DNA from: Bacteroidales bacterium | GTDB lineage: Bacteria > Bacteroidota > Bacteroidia > Bacteroidales > Marinilabiliaceae | Assembly (NCBI GenBank): GCA_003249255.1 | Contig: QKJP01000026.1 | Span: forward strand, 1-64,000 | DNA: 64,000 nt | Reading direction: 5' to 3' | Part shown: piece by piece, positions 35,318-44,631 of the stretch | Layout of the letters: each line of letters opens with the position of its first letter | How positions within the stretch are numbered: the first letter of the stretch is position 1 | Notes under the pieces: model-generated | Told to the model about the DNA's origin: nothing | The model's database searches: none | Seen by the model: the letters and a program-made list of their open reading frames with translations, nothing else | Made by a program: the position numbers and the translations under genes

Positions 35318-36692
35318 CATAGTGGTAAGGTTCCTCTCCGCGGCAATAACCATATTTGACTACAGGATCTGAATAATATTTTGGTTTCGATTTATTAAGT
35401 AAAAAGTAATCTACATTGTTTTCCCATATTACAGGATTTTTACCGTTTTTTTCAGCTAATCGCATTGCATCTTGTATGTGACCTAGACCTGCATTGTAAG
35501 ATGCCAATACAAACTTTATTCTTTCGTCCGGATCTTCAATTTGATTTTTAAATTTCTTATCCAGCCAAACGAGGAATTGCAACCCACCTTTAATATTTTC
35601 TCTGGGAGAAGTGATTTTCTCAACTCCAAAGTGTTTGGCTGTGGCCGGCATCAATTGCATTAAGCCTATTGCTCCACACCAGCTTTCAATTTCAGGAAGA
35701 AAACTAGATTCCTGATAAATAAGCGATGCAACTAAGCGCCAGTCTAAATCAAGTTTTTTGCTTTCTTCTTTTATAATTTCATCAAATTCCGATACCCTTC
35801 CACCTTTAATGGAATGAAAGCCTGTATTGGTCAGGTGACGAGATCTTTTACTGATAAAGTATTTGGCATAGATGCGTTTATATTTTTTGGTTTTCTTAAA
35901 GCTGATTAACCAGTTGTTGACCACATCTAATAAATCCGGAGAATTTGGACGAACGGCCCAGGCTAATTTTTGAGGAAAACTGATGGCCGTATTTACATCT
36001 ATGTTGTTGTAGAAATTTAGATTAACTTTTGCCATGTTTTCATCGCATACGGTATACGGAATTTCGCCATTGGCAACTAAGCCAATTAATTGTTCGGTTT
36101 CATAATCTGGTATTTCTACAATTTGTATGCTGTCTCCAATCTCATTCGATAAACTAGTAAGGCGGTCTACATAAGAGGAGCTTTCTTGTACATAGATAGT
36201 TTTTCCGGCTAGATCAAGTTGATTTTTTATTATCTCATTAAATTGAGTTGTATTATTAATTTGTTGGTTTTTAAATTTCTGTTGTACCAAAACCTGCCTG
36301 GTCACGCTGTGTGCTTCTGTAAATTTAATTCTTTCACTCCTTTTTTTTGTAACCGTTAAGTTAGAGGCAATTAAATCAACTTTACCTTCCAGTAAGTCAT
36401 TAAAACTTTGTGCTAAATCGTTATTAACTGTTATTTCCAATTTGATGCCTAGGTGGTTGCTAAGTGCCTGAAGCATTTCAAATTGGTAGCCTAATGGGCG
36501 CCCTTTATACACAAAGTAGTTGGTCGAATTATAGTCGGTTACAATTCTGAGCTTGCCTCTTTTTACGATTTCATCTAAATCGATTGTAGCTAACTCAATT
36601 TCTTTGTTTTTTTGAGTTTTAGGATTGTGAAAGTTGCAGCCACTTATGCTGAATAGAGCAATTATGCTTAAAAAAAATCCAATTCTTACCAT
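35265..36692 (-). CDS. mltF: MltF-like membrane-bound lytic transglycosylase
   Basis: A 475-residue lipoprotein. The signal peptide GFFLSIIALFSISGC ends in the lipid-accepting Cys (about 19). Residues about 45-290 form a periplasmic substrate-binding (SBP_bac_3) domain, from RGKLRIVTDYN to AVRPNSPDLLD. Residues about 315-475 are the SLT transglycosylase domain, with the catalytic Glu in SLIYQESSFLPEIESWCGAIG, then LMQLMPATA and LASYNAGLGH. It cleaves peptidoglycan to 1,6-anhydro-muropeptides. The ATG at 36692 is chosen because it starts the signal peptide; a further 29 codons upstream are not signal-like. It overlaps the Nudix gene tail to tail. Confidence 0.9.
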   Translation of the reverse strand: MVRIGFFLSIIALFSISGCNFHNPKTQKNKEIELATIDLDEIVKRGKLRIVTDYNSTNYFVYKGRPLGYQFEMLQALSNHLGIKLEITVNNDLAQSFNDLLEGKVDLIASNLTVTKKRSERIKFTEAHSVTRQVLVQQKFKNQQINNTTQFNEIIKNQLDLAGKTIYVQESSSYVDRLTSLSNEIGDSIQIVEIPDYETEQLIGLVANGEIPYTVCDENMAKVNLNFYNNIDVNTAISFPQKLAWAVRPNSPDLLDVVNNWLISFKKTKKYKRIYAKYFISKRSRHLTNTGFHSIKGGRVSEFDEIIKEESKKLDLDWRLVASLIYQESSFLPEIESWCGAIGLMQLMPATAKHFGVEKITSPRENIKGGLQFLVWLDKKFKNQIEDPDERIKFVLASYNAGLGHIQDAMRLAEKNGKNPVIWENNVDYFLLNKSKPKYYSDPVVKYGYCRGEEPYHYVIDILERYNHYKNVILD

Positions 36693-36760
36693 GCGCAATG
36701 CGGTTTTAATGGGGCTATAACACAGTGAGTTATGAGGCCTTAAGGCTGGTATACGCAGTT

Positions 36761-38752
36761 TTAGTCGTAGAAGTTCCAAGAAACACCAAATTTTATTGTG
36801 CTTGGATTTGCAGGGTAATAAATTGAGTTATAGAATTGTTGCTTACTGTAGTCTTGCGAAATGTTATCTAATTTAACGTATACTCTGGCTCTTTTAAGTA
36901 AGAAATTCACAAAAACATCGGCCATCGGGTAGTTTCCAATTTTTTCTATATTCTGACTAATAAATTGTGCACTTGCCGGATCATATAATTGTGCATAATA
37001 TTTGGTATGAAACCTAAAATCAAAACCGATTTGAAAATGGAGTACTTTAGATAAGGTGTTTTCGTAATAAGTTGAGTTGTAGTAACACAAATCTGGTAAC
37101 GGAATAATCACTTGATTGCTGCTTAGCTGGTAGGTAAGCTGGTGGTGACTGTGTATGCGGTTAAATATGATAAAGTGTTGGTTAATGTTAGCATAATAAA
37201 CCTGTAATACATCACTGCTTTGTGTTGGTGTTCCTGTACTGTTCCAATAGATATAATCGTTGAGTAAGTGTGTACCACCGCTTAATTCAAAACGTTTTGT
37301 AGGAATTCTAAAACCGCCATGAATTTTTATTGTTTTTTCTTTTTTAAAGCTGTTATCCCATTTTCGGTGGTTCGAAAAGTAGTAATTTTTAAAGAATTCA
37401 GGTTCTTGAAGATAAATTCCTCCATTCGCAAAAAAGCCGGCGGTATCTTTAAATAATCTAAAACTTGAATTTAAATGACCGGTAATTTCAGAATCTCCGG
37501 CTCTGTAACCTTGGAAATATAGCTTTGCCCCTGCATTCCACCAGAAATTGTTTCCCAGGTTTTTAAATATCTGACCTCCAATAGCCGAAGTTATTAAGGT
37601 CGTATCATTGTTATTAGAATATGGATAATCCTTCTTCTGCAACTGTTTTTCTGGGGCGCGTTGATAATTATAAAACTTTACGTCATTTTCAATATAAGCC
37701 CTTAATCCAAATTTAAGAAACTGATTAGCTTCCTCATTAAATTTTATTTGAAAAGTGTTGTTGATGGAATAATGAATGGTACTGTCTTTAGTTTGTAATG
37801 TGTCTCTGTAGGTATTTGGGTAATAAGGGGTTGATGTTTTGCTTGAATAATAGGAAGGGAGATTGTCAATCGTATAAGATCTAATCCCTTCTTCCAGGTT
37901 CATGCTGTGAAAAAGAGTGGTTACCGGTATTTTGTAGGCTATTGAATCGCTATTTATTTTAGAAATGTGCACAATCCCTAAAGATTGATTCAAAAAAAGT
38001 TTTCTGGATCTTACGATGTTTATTGCATCCTGAAAATGTACAGGGATTTCTTCAGGAGTGTCAAAGTTAATTTCATTCTCAGGGATATTACCTAAATTCA
38101 CACCACCGTTTTCGTAGTTTTTAATTTTAGCGTAAAGAAATCCAATATGTAAGTTGTAGTTAATACCATTGTAACTTGTCCAGAATTTAAAGTTTTGGTT
38201 TTCTGCTTTTTGAGCTTCGTATTGTCCAATGGATGAATGCAAGTTATAGGAAGCTCCGATGTTCCAATACTTATTGATGTTTTGGGTAAAAAGCGTTTTA
38301 ATACCTTCTTCAGATCTTCTTTTAGGCCCTCCAAAATGGTAGGTTAAGTTAATATAAGGTGTTTTTGTATTATAAAAGTTTAAGTTTTCAGGTTGGGGAA
38401 TGTAGGCTAATAATGTATTGTAAAACATGAAGCCATAATATTCATCCCGGTCTTGAAAAACATTTGAAATGTACGGACTACCGTAGTTCCCCAGGTAATT
38501 ACTTGAAATGCTTTTTTGGTTAATTGGATTATAGTTTTGATAACCTGTTGATAGAGTGTCTACGGCAACCGTGTCGCTCAAAGTAAAGTGATCGGTTAAT
38601 ACCCAGGTTCTAACATCCGGTTTTATAAAATCACTTTTACTTTTTGCAGTTTCTTTAGTTTTATTCTTTGCTTTCTGAGCATTAATATGCCAGCTTTGGG
38701 TGAGCAAAACCAGCACTACTAAAAGTTTGATTTGTTTTAAGGTAGACATCAT
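36761..38752 (-). CDS. Putative outer-membrane porin (Bacteroidota porin family)
   Basis: A 663-residue outer-membrane protein with a signal peptide (LLVVLVLLTQSWHINAQ). The body is rich in alternating aromatic and polar residues typical of beta-barrel strands (for example YTIDNLPSYYSSKTSTPYY, and HTKYYAQLYDPASAQF, AQNIEKIGNYPMADVFVNFL), and ends in an amphipathic strand (KFGVSWNFYD) of the barrel type. This is the length and style of Bacteroidota putative porin proteins (PF14121-type). Substrate is unknown. It precedes mltF on the minus strand with about 70 bases between. Confidence 0.75.
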   Translation of the reverse strand: MMSTLKQIKLLVVLVLLTQSWHINAQKAKNKTKETAKSKSDFIKPDVRTWVLTDHFTLSDTVAVDTLSTGYQNYNPINQKSISSNYLGNYGSPYISNVFQDRDEYYGFMFYNTLLAYIPQPENLNFYNTKTPYINLTYHFGGPKRRSEEGIKTLFTQNINKYWNIGASYNLHSSIGQYEAQKAENQNFKFWTSYNGINYNLHIGFLYAKIKNYENGGVNLGNIPENEINFDTPEEIPVHFQDAINIVRSRKLFLNQSLGIVHISKINSDSIAYKIPVTTLFHSMNLEEGIRSYTIDNLPSYYSSKTSTPYYPNTYRDTLQTKDSTIHYSINNTFQIKFNEEANQFLKFGLRAYIENDVKFYNYQRAPEKQLQKKDYPYSNNNDTTLITSAIGGQIFKNLGNNFWWNAGAKLYFQGYRAGDSEITGHLNSSFRLFKDTAGFFANGGIYLQEPEFFKNYYFSNHRKWDNSFKKEKTIKIHGGFRIPTKRFELSGGTHLLNDYIYWNSTGTPTQSSDVLQVYYANINQHFIIFNRIHSHHQLTYQLSSNQVIIPLPDLCYYNSTYYENTLSKVLHFQIGFDFRFHTKYYAQLYDPASAQFISQNIEKIGNYPMADVFVNFLLKRARVYVKLDNISQDYSKQQFYNSIYYPANPSTIKFGVSWNFYD

Positions 38753-38784
38753 ACATTAAAAGGCATTAATGCTCAGTTAGGAAA

Positions 38785-40098
38785 TTACTTTTGACGCATA
38801 AAGATACTGATCTGAATCCCATTGAAATTCCACTTTTCTCTAATTTTATTTTCAAGGAATCGCTTATACGGATCCTTAATGTATTGTGGTAAATTACAGA
38901 AAAATGCAAACGCCGGATTGGTCGTTGGTAATTGAGTAACGTATTTAATTTTTATGTATTTTCCTTTAACCGCAGGAGGTGGATAGTTTTCAATAAGTGG
39001 TAACAGATAATCATTAAGGTCTGAGGTTGAGATTTTTGTATGTTTATTTTGATAGACTTCAATCGCTGTTTCTAGTGCTTTATGAATGCGCTGCTTAGTT
39101 AATGCAGAGGTAAATACAATTGGGTAATCTGTATATGGAGCAGTTTCTTTTCGTATCAGCTCTTCAAATTTCTTTGTGGTATTTGTTTCTTTTTCGATTA
39201 AATCCCATTTGTTAACCAACACAACCAATCCTTTTTTATTCTTTTGAATAAGATGTGCGATTTTCTGATCTTGACCTTCAAAACCTCTGGTTGCGTCAAT
39301 CATGAGTAGACACACGTCTGAATTTTCAATCGCTCTGATTGCGCGCATTACCGAATAAAACTCCAAGTCTTCGCTTACCTTTGTTTTCTTTCTTAATCCG
39401 GCCGTATCTACCAAATAAAAATCATGACCATATTTATTATAACGGGTATAGATCGAATCTCTAGTTGTTCCAGAAATAGGGGTTACTATATTTCTTTCTT
39501 CACCAATAAAAGCATTTACAATGGATGATTTACCTGCATTGGGTCTACCTACGATAGTGATGCGAGGAAGATCTTCTGCCGTTTCTTCTTCTTCATGGAC
39601 TTTCTTTTCGAATGAATTAACCAACTCATCCAGAAAATCACCTGTACCGGCACCATTTATTGATGAAATTGGAAATAGAGTTTCTAAACCTAAGGAATAA
39701 AAGTAGCTTGCCTCGGCGATTCGATCATTGTTGTCAACTTTATTTACAACAACCATTACTTTTTTTCCCGATCGACGCAGGATATCTGCTACTGCCTCAT
39801 CGTAGTCGGTAATACCTGTTACAACATCAACACAAAACACAATCACATCCGCTTCGTCAATGGCAATGAGGACTTGCTTGCGTATTTCTTCTTCAAAAAT
39901 ATCATCCGAATTGGTGGCATATCCCCCGGTATCAATCACCGAGAATTCGACACCGTTCCATATTGCTTTTCCATATATTCGGTCTCTGGTCACACCAGCT
40001 TCTTCGTTTACGATGGCCGTGCGAGTTTCTGTAAGACGGTTAAAAAGGGTAGATTTTCCAACATTTGGACGACCTACAATAGCAACGATATTTCCCAT
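38785..40098 (-). CDS. der: Ribosome-associated GTPase Der (EngA)
   Basis: Der is an essential GTPase for 50S ribosome assembly. The 437-residue protein has two tandem G domains with P-loops GRPNVGKS (about 8-15) and GRPNAGKS (about 183-190), switch motifs DTGG and DTAGL, NKVD and NKWD, and a C-terminal KH-like domain (about 350-437) ending IFMRQK. Length is typical. It has its own promoter at 40131 and lies just after era on the same strand; both are assembly GTPases. Confidence 0.97.
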   Translation of the reverse strand: MGNIVAIVGRPNVGKSTLFNRLTETRTAIVNEEAGVTRDRIYGKAIWNGVEFSVIDTGGYATNSDDIFEEEIRKQVLIAIDEADVIVFCVDVVTGITDYDEAVADILRRSGKKVMVVVNKVDNNDRIAEASYFYSLGLETLFPISSINGAGTGDFLDELVNSFEKKVHEEEETAEDLPRITIVGRPNAGKSSIVNAFIGEERNIVTPISGTTRDSIYTRYNKYGHDFYLVDTAGLRKKTKVSEDLEFYSVMRAIRAIENSDVCLLMIDATRGFEGQDQKIAHLIQKNKKGLVVLVNKWDLIEKETNTTKKFEELIRKETAPYTDYPIVFTSALTKQRIHKALETAIEVYQNKHTKISTSDLNDYLLPLIENYPPPAVKGKYIKIKYVTQLPTTNPAFAFFCNLPQYIKDPYKRFLENKIREKWNFNGIQISIFMRQK

Positions 40099-40130
40099 TT
40101 TGATTTTATGTTATTATGTTTTCGGGGGTG

Positions 40131-40138
40131 CAAAGGTA
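40131..40138 (-). promoter_or_regulatory. Candidate -7 box of der (TACCTTTG)
   Basis: Exact TAnnTTTG on the minus strand, 32 bases before the der start. Confidence 0.6.
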
Positions 40139-40187
40139 ATGAATGTCTATGGTTTCACAAACCAATTAAGCTTTCTTAAGAATGCTT

Positions 40188-41072
40188 TTATTTAAGCTCG
40201 TAACCTCTGCCTTTTAAAAAGTTATCTTGATCACGCCAGTCTTTAGATACTTTTACATAAGTTGATAAAAAGACTTTTTTGTTTAAAAAGGCTTCTATGT
40301 CTTTGCGCGATTCAGTACCAACCCATTTTAACTTGGTTCCTTTATGACCGATGATAATTCCTTTTTGTGATTCTCTGGCAACATGAATGAGGGCACGAAT
40401 ATCCACTCTGTCGTCACTTTCTTTAAATTCCTCAACTTCGACTTCCACTGAGTAAGGAATTTCTTTTTTGTAATGTAAAAGAATTTTTTCCCGGATGATT
40501 TCACTCACAAAAAAACGTTCAGGCTTATCTGTTAATGTATCTTTATCAAAGAATGGAGGTGACTCAGGTAATAATTCAATAATTCTGTTTTTTAGATTGT
40601 CGATATTGAATTTGTGTAAGGCCGACATCGGAAAAATTTCGGCAGTTGGCAATTCTTTTCTCCAGAAATCAACCAAATCATCCAGCTTATCTTGCTCCAC
40701 TAAATCAATTTTATTGATCACCAATAGAACAGGGGAAGAGGTTGATTTTACAGCATCTAAAAAATCGTCATTTTTATCAGGTTTTTCAAATGGATCTGTT
40801 TGATAAATAATGACATCAGCATCATTTAAAGCAGATTTAGAAAACTTCAACATGGATTCCTGAAGTTTGTAATTGGGCTTTAAAACCCCCGGTGTATCCG
40901 AAAATACAATTTGATATTCTGGTGTGTTTACAATCCCAAAAATACGGTGGCGTGTCGTTTGTGCTTTGGATGTGATGATTGATAAACGCTCACCAACCAA
41001 TTCATTTGAAAGGGTTGATTTTCCTACATTGGGATTACCTAGAATATTTACAAAACCTGCTTTGTGACTCAT
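40188..41072 (-). CDS. era: GTPase Era
   Basis: Era binds the 3' end of 16S rRNA and helps mature the 30S subunit. The 294-residue protein has the P-loop GNPNVGKS, the switch motif DTPGVLKP, NKIDLV, and a C-terminal KH domain with IIGHKGTKLKWVGTESRKDI (about 225-245). Start at 41072 (MSHKAGFVNI) is used because an upstream in-frame ATG adds a non-conserved MQLQTTRKQD. It is followed by der. A -7 box lies 28 bases upstream. Confidence 0.96.
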   Translation of the reverse strand: MSHKAGFVNILGNPNVGKSTLSNELVGERLSIITSKAQTTRHRIFGIVNTPEYQIVFSDTPGVLKPNYKLQESMLKFSKSALNDADVIIYQTDPFEKPDKNDDFLDAVKSTSSPVLLVINKIDLVEQDKLDDLVDFWRKELPTAEIFPMSALHKFNIDNLKNRIIELLPESPPFFDKDTLTDKPERFFVSEIIREKILLHYKKEIPYSVEVEVEEFKESDDRVDIRALIHVARESQKGIIIGHKGTKLKWVGTESRKDIEAFLNKKVFLSTYVKVSKDWRDQDNFLKGRGYELK

Positions 41073-41099
41073 ATCTTGCTTTCTTGTTGTTTGCAGCTG

Positions 41100-41107
41100 C
41101 AAAAGTA
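41100..41107 (-). promoter_or_regulatory. Candidate -7 box of era (TACTTTTG)
   Basis: TAnnTTTG on the minus strand, 27 bases upstream of the era start codon, with a TTGTTG-like element about 7 bases further upstream. Confidence 0.55.
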
Positions 41108-41529
41108 CAACAATTAAATGGAAGCACGAACAAACCCCTTTGTTGAATGATGTTTATTTATTTAAACAGAGTTTGATGTGAGTATAAGTATTTTTTTTAT
41201 TCATTATCACATATGGAATAAAAAGTCATTTTGTTCAGTTAAATATTGTTTAGAGAATAGGATTATTACTTGAAAAATTAGTTGTTTTGCAAAATCTAAA
41301 AAATTATGAATAAACCGAGCATGTGAATTCGAATGTTCCAATAGGTATTCAGGAGTATCGATAGTTATCTGGAAATCAAAATTATTTGGAGTTTCATGCA
41401 GTAGTAAAAGTAAGAAAAAAAACACATAAATCACCCATGCAAAACGTTACTCGCAGGGATCTCGATAGCTATCGGGAGATTAACATTTTCTTTTGCGACT
41501 TGGCGTCTTTGCGTGAAAATTATAAACAC
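41108..41529. repeat. Gene-free stretch with dispersed phrase and perfect palindrome
   Basis: No credible gene between the era promoter and the acyltransferase. It contains ATCTCGATAGCTATCGGGAGAT (41459-41480, almost perfect palindrome; a mismatch near the centre) followed by GCGACTTGGCGTCTTTGCG (about 41496-41514), a word of the widespread cgcaaagacgc intergenic style. A run TTCAGGAGTATCGATAGTTATCTGG near 41350-41375 is a diverged partner. Confidence 0.5.
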
Positions 41530-42267
41530 ATGAAAAAAGTAATTGGAATCATCCTAACCCCAATATTTCATATTTACTTTGGCTTATTGTTGGGGATTTT
41601 TCATCCCATTCAAGTTGTGACCCGTTACATATTTGGAGAATCAGCCAGAAGAAAAGTGGTTGATGTTTTAAATAGATTTTTAGTTGGGGGAATTGCAATT
41701 ATGGGAAGCAGGCCAAAATACATTGGTTTGGAAAAGATTCCTGAGGATCGCCCTCTAATTGTAGTTTCAAACCATCAAAGTTTATATGATATCCCAGCTC
41801 TTTGTTTAGCGTTTAAAAAACAGGGTACGAAGTTTATAGCCAAGCAATCCTTAGGAAAAGGCTTACCAAGCGTTTCGTATAATTTAAAACATACAGAATC
41901 GGCTTTAATAGATCGCTCCAATGGTGGTCAATCTGTAAGAGAGATATTAAGGGTAGGTCGCTTAACTGAAAAAGAGAAAAATGCGGTTTGTATCTTTCCT
42001 GAAGGTACTAGGAGTCAGGATGGTAAATTGAGAGAGTTTATGCCGGCAGGTGTAAATACTTTGGTTCGTGCTGCACCATCTGCATTGATTGTGCCTTTTG
42101 TTATAGATGGACACAGTAAATTGATTAATAATGCAAAATTCCCATTTGTGCCCTTTGTAAAAGTTATCTATACAGTTCTTGATCCAATCGATCCAAAGGG
42201 AATGGAAATTGATGATTTAATGAATGAGTTGGAAAGTAAAATTAAGGAGCAACTTCATCAAAATTAA
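41530..42267 (+). CDS. 1-acyl-sn-glycerol-3-phosphate acyltransferase (PlsC-like)
   Basis: A 245-residue membrane-associated acyltransferase that adds the second acyl chain in phospholipid synthesis, or acylates a related lysolipid. The HX4D catalytic motif is NHQSLYD (about 91-97), with FPEGTRSQ (about 158-165) binding the phosphate. A short N-terminal hydrophobic stretch (IIGIILTPIFHIYFGLLLGI) anchors it. The ATG at 41530 is used because the in-frame upstream stretch is intergenic repeat-like and has no coding character. A perfect-stem terminator follows. Confidence 0.88.
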   Translation: MKKVIGIILTPIFHIYFGLLLGIFHPIQVVTRYIFGESARRKVVDVLNRFLVGGIAIMGSRPKYIGLEKIPEDRPLIVVSNHQSLYDIPALCLAFKKQGTKFIAKQSLGKGLPSVSYNLKHTESALIDRSNGGQSVREILRVGRLTEKEKNAVCIFPEGTRSQDGKLREFMPAGVNTLVRAAPSALIVPFVIDGHSKLINNAKFPFVPFVKVIYTVLDPIDPKGMEIDDLMNELESKIKEQLHQN

Positions 42268-42291
42268 TCGGAATTTAAAAGATAGAAATTG

Positions 42292-42338
42292 AACCCTATT
42301 GAATCTTTATTATAAAGAAGTCGATAGGGTTTTTTTTC
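42292..42338 (+). terminator. Terminator after plsC-like gene
   Basis: AACCCTATtga with tcgATAGGGTT and an inner hairpin CTTTATTATAAAG, followed by a run of eight T. It lies about 25 bases past the stop. Confidence 0.8.
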
Positions 42339-42352
42339 CCATATAGATAATG

Positions 42353-42360
42353 TACATTTG
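42353..42360 (+). promoter_or_regulatory. Candidate -7 box of the 588-residue protein gene (TACATTTG)
   Basis: Exact TAnnTTTG, 25 bases before the start codon and just after the upstream terminator. Confidence 0.6.
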
Positions 42361-42385
42361 TGACTTATTAATATTTTGAAGTGTA

Positions 42386-44152
42386 ATGAATATATTAGGT
42401 CGACACAATTTTCATATCCCGGTATTAGGGTTGGGATATTCTATTGATACCCCCATTCAGGTTGCTCCTTATGGTATTTCATCAGTGATATCACTGGTTG
42501 ATGATTCTCTAACGGAGAGCATGCGTGAGTTTTATAGCAAAAAGTTCGATTTTCCGTTTCAAGCAATATCTGAAAAAATTGAGGATTTCCGTGCTAAACG
42601 AATTACATCCTACTTAAACATGGTGGATGTAATTATAAAGCAAAAAGTTGAAAATCTTAAAAGAACTGCTTTCGAAGCTGGTAGTGAGTTTGAAAAATAT
42701 GTTGATATGTTGCCAAATTTTTCTGAATTGAAGAAAAAATTTGTTGAAGCAGCTAAAGATATCAAAATAAAAGAAGAGCTTAAGAACTGGATTGAAGAAC
42801 ACCTTCCGGTTGGTGATATTGATGTGAATATCATGACTAAGCTGGATAAAGTAAACTACAAAGACGGCGAAGAACTTCCTATTGAGTACAATGATGCACA
42901 TGCTGCATTGCGTGGATTTGCTAACAGTAACTTAAGCTCGTCTTTAGTACTATCTGCAGGCATGAGCCCTCGTTTGTATAGTTATCTTGAGAAGTTTGAA
43001 GACTTTTTTCCTGATGCGAACGGAATTGTAAAAAAGAAAATTATTTTAAAAGTAAGTGATTTTCGCTCCGCTTTAGTGCAAGGTAAAATGTTAGCTGCTA
43101 AGGGTATATGGGTTTCTGAATACCGTATTGAGTCTGGTGTAAACTGTGGAGGACATGCTTTCCCAACGAATGGATTATTATTTGGACCAATTTTAGAAGA
43201 GTTCAAGCAAAATCGGTCAACGCTTCTTGAGACTTGTATTGGTGTATACGAAAATGCCATTGAAACCAAAGGGTTAAATAAACCTGCTCAAACTCCTGAA
43301 TTGTTAGTGACTGCGCAAGGTGGTGTTGGTACTTCTGACGAACATAACTATTTAATGGAGAAATACAACATGGATAGTGTTGGATGGGGAACTCCATTCA
43401 TGTTAGTTCCTGAAGTGATTAGTATTGATAATCAAACACTTGACCTTTTGGCAAACGCCAAAGAAAAAGATTTGTATTTCAGTGGATTATCTCCTCTTGG
43501 AGTGCCGTTTAATAGTGTTAAATGGGCTTCGATGAGTGAATTGAGATGGGCTAGATTTCAAGAAGGAAAACCTGGTTCACCTTGTACTAAGCAATATTTG
43601 AAGTATAATACTGAATACACAGAGAAGCCAATTTGTACAGCTTCAAAGCAATATCAGACTTTAAAGATTGAAGAGTTAAAACAAGCCGGATTGTCTGAAG
43701 AAGCATATCAAAAGAAATTAATGAAGATCATTGAGCCTGAGTGTTTATGCGTAGGTTTAGGTATTTCTTTGTTAGAATCTAAAGGTATTCCGGTGAAAGA
43801 TACCGATAAAGTAACGGTATGTCCGGGGCCAAACTTGGCTTATTTTTCAAAAAAGTCTACGCTAAAAGAAATGGTAGATCATATTTATGGTCGTACTAAT
43901 TTATTGGATGAAGGACATCGTCCTCACATGTTCTTAAAGGAGTTTAAGATGTATGTTGATATCTTAAAAGAACGAGTAGAGGAATTGGATGCTGAGGATG
44001 CTAAAGCTAAAAAGCAAATAGTAGCTTTTGTTAAAAATATTAATTCTGGTGTTGAGTATTACGAGTCTATTAGTGAAGAACTGGAAAGTGATTTTGCTAC
44101 TGATTTGGCCAAATTAAAAGAAGAAGTTGCTGTTATTACCAAAGATTTATAG
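42386..44152 (+). CDS. Conserved hypothetical protein, TIM-barrel oxidoreductase-like
   Basis: A 588-residue soluble protein I do not recognise as a named family. Several stretches resemble FMN-dependent nitronate monooxygenase / dihydroorotate dehydrogenase barrels: the N-terminal VLGLGYSIDTPIQVAPYG (about 14-31), SGVNCGGHAFPTNGLLFGP (about 250-268), and LLVTAQGGVGTSDEHNYLM (about 307-325) followed by GWGTPFMLVPEVI, which may hold a phosphate-binding loop. A C-terminal part has a Cys-rich stretch (SPCTKQYL, KPICTA, ECLCVGL, VCPGPN) and a helical tail (about 535-588). An FMN enzyme with an added metal or iron-sulfur site is an inference. A bidirectional terminator separates it from ssb. Confidence 0.6.
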   Translation: MNILGRHNFHIPVLGLGYSIDTPIQVAPYGISSVISLVDDSLTESMREFYSKKFDFPFQAISEKIEDFRAKRITSYLNMVDVIIKQKVENLKRTAFEAGSEFEKYVDMLPNFSELKKKFVEAAKDIKIKEELKNWIEEHLPVGDIDVNIMTKLDKVNYKDGEELPIEYNDAHAALRGFANSNLSSSLVLSAGMSPRLYSYLEKFEDFFPDANGIVKKKIILKVSDFRSALVQGKMLAAKGIWVSEYRIESGVNCGGHAFPTNGLLFGPILEEFKQNRSTLLETCIGVYENAIETKGLNKPAQTPELLVTAQGGVGTSDEHNYLMEKYNMDSVGWGTPFMLVPEVISIDNQTLDLLANAKEKDLYFSGLSPLGVPFNSVKWASMSELRWARFQEGKPGSPCTKQYLKYNTEYTEKPICTASKQYQTLKIEELKQAGLSEEAYQKKLMKIIEPECLCVGLGISLLESKGIPVKDTDKVTVCPGPNLAYFSKKSTLKEMVDHIYGRTNLLDEGHRPHMFLKEFKMYVDILKERVEELDAEDAKAKKQIVAFVKNINSGVEYYESISEELESDFATDLAKLKEEVAVITKDL

Positions 44153-44174
44153 TGGTAATAATTCCATAAAAAAT

Positions 44175-44205
44175 AAAAGGCTGTCGGAATGGACAGCCTT
44201 TTTTT
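44175..44205. terminator. Bidirectional terminator between the 588-residue gene and ssb
   Basis: AAAAGGCTGTC / GACAGCCTTTTTTT stem with a six-base loop, 25 bases past one stop and just before the other. Confidence 0.85.
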
Positions 44206-44211
44206 ATGAGT

Positions 44212-44532
44212 CTAATTTAAAATTTCTAAGTCTTTAATTTTTACATTGAACTTGGCAACAATGTCACCAGCTTTGTTTTGAAAGCCTTCTGCACTAGGAA
44301 CGCCTTCAATTAATACCCGTTTTCCTTTTTTTAAGTATTCAGATATTTTAGTGCTTTGATTTTCGTTTTTCCACCATACAGCACTAACCCATTGGGTGTT
44401 TTCAATTTTATTTCCTTCTTTGTCTTTGTGGCTTTGGTTTACCGCTACATTTAAGTTAATCGCATTTCTGTTTCCTACTTGTTTCACTTCGGCGTCTTTT
44501 CCTAAAACACCATTTAAAATAACTTTTAGCAT
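44212..44532 (-). CDS. ssb: Single-stranded DNA-binding protein, short form
   Basis: A 106-residue OB-fold SSB. Core strands VILNGVLGKDAEVKQVGN, AINLNVAVNQSHKDKEGN, TQWVSAVWW and KKGKRVLIEGVP match the family. It stops right after the OB-fold (KIKDLEILN) and has no acidic C-terminal tail, which full-length SSB proteins use to recruit partners. It is probably a second, specialised SSB; the main ssb is presumably elsewhere. It is a single gene on the minus strand. Confidence 0.88.
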   Translation of the reverse strand: MLKVILNGVLGKDAEVKQVGNRNAINLNVAVNQSHKDKEGNKIENTQWVSAVWWKNENQSTKISEYLKKGKRVLIEGVPSAEGFQNKAGDIVAKFNVKIKDLEILN

Positions 44533-44631
44533 TTCGTATTCGGTTTGGTTTTACATTAAGAATACTATTAAATTAAAATTCTTTTAGTAAAACTTTACTC
44601 TTTACAAAGGAAGAAAAAAATCGTATGGAGT

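Noticed and set aside
41207-41434. A 75-residue minus-strand open frame
   Set aside because: It overlaps repeat-like intergenic DNA and starts within a T-rich run; composition is not gene-like.
41386-41529. N-terminal extension of the acyltransferase
   Set aside because: It is encoded by repeat-like intergenic sequence; the ATG at 41530 gives the expected membrane start.
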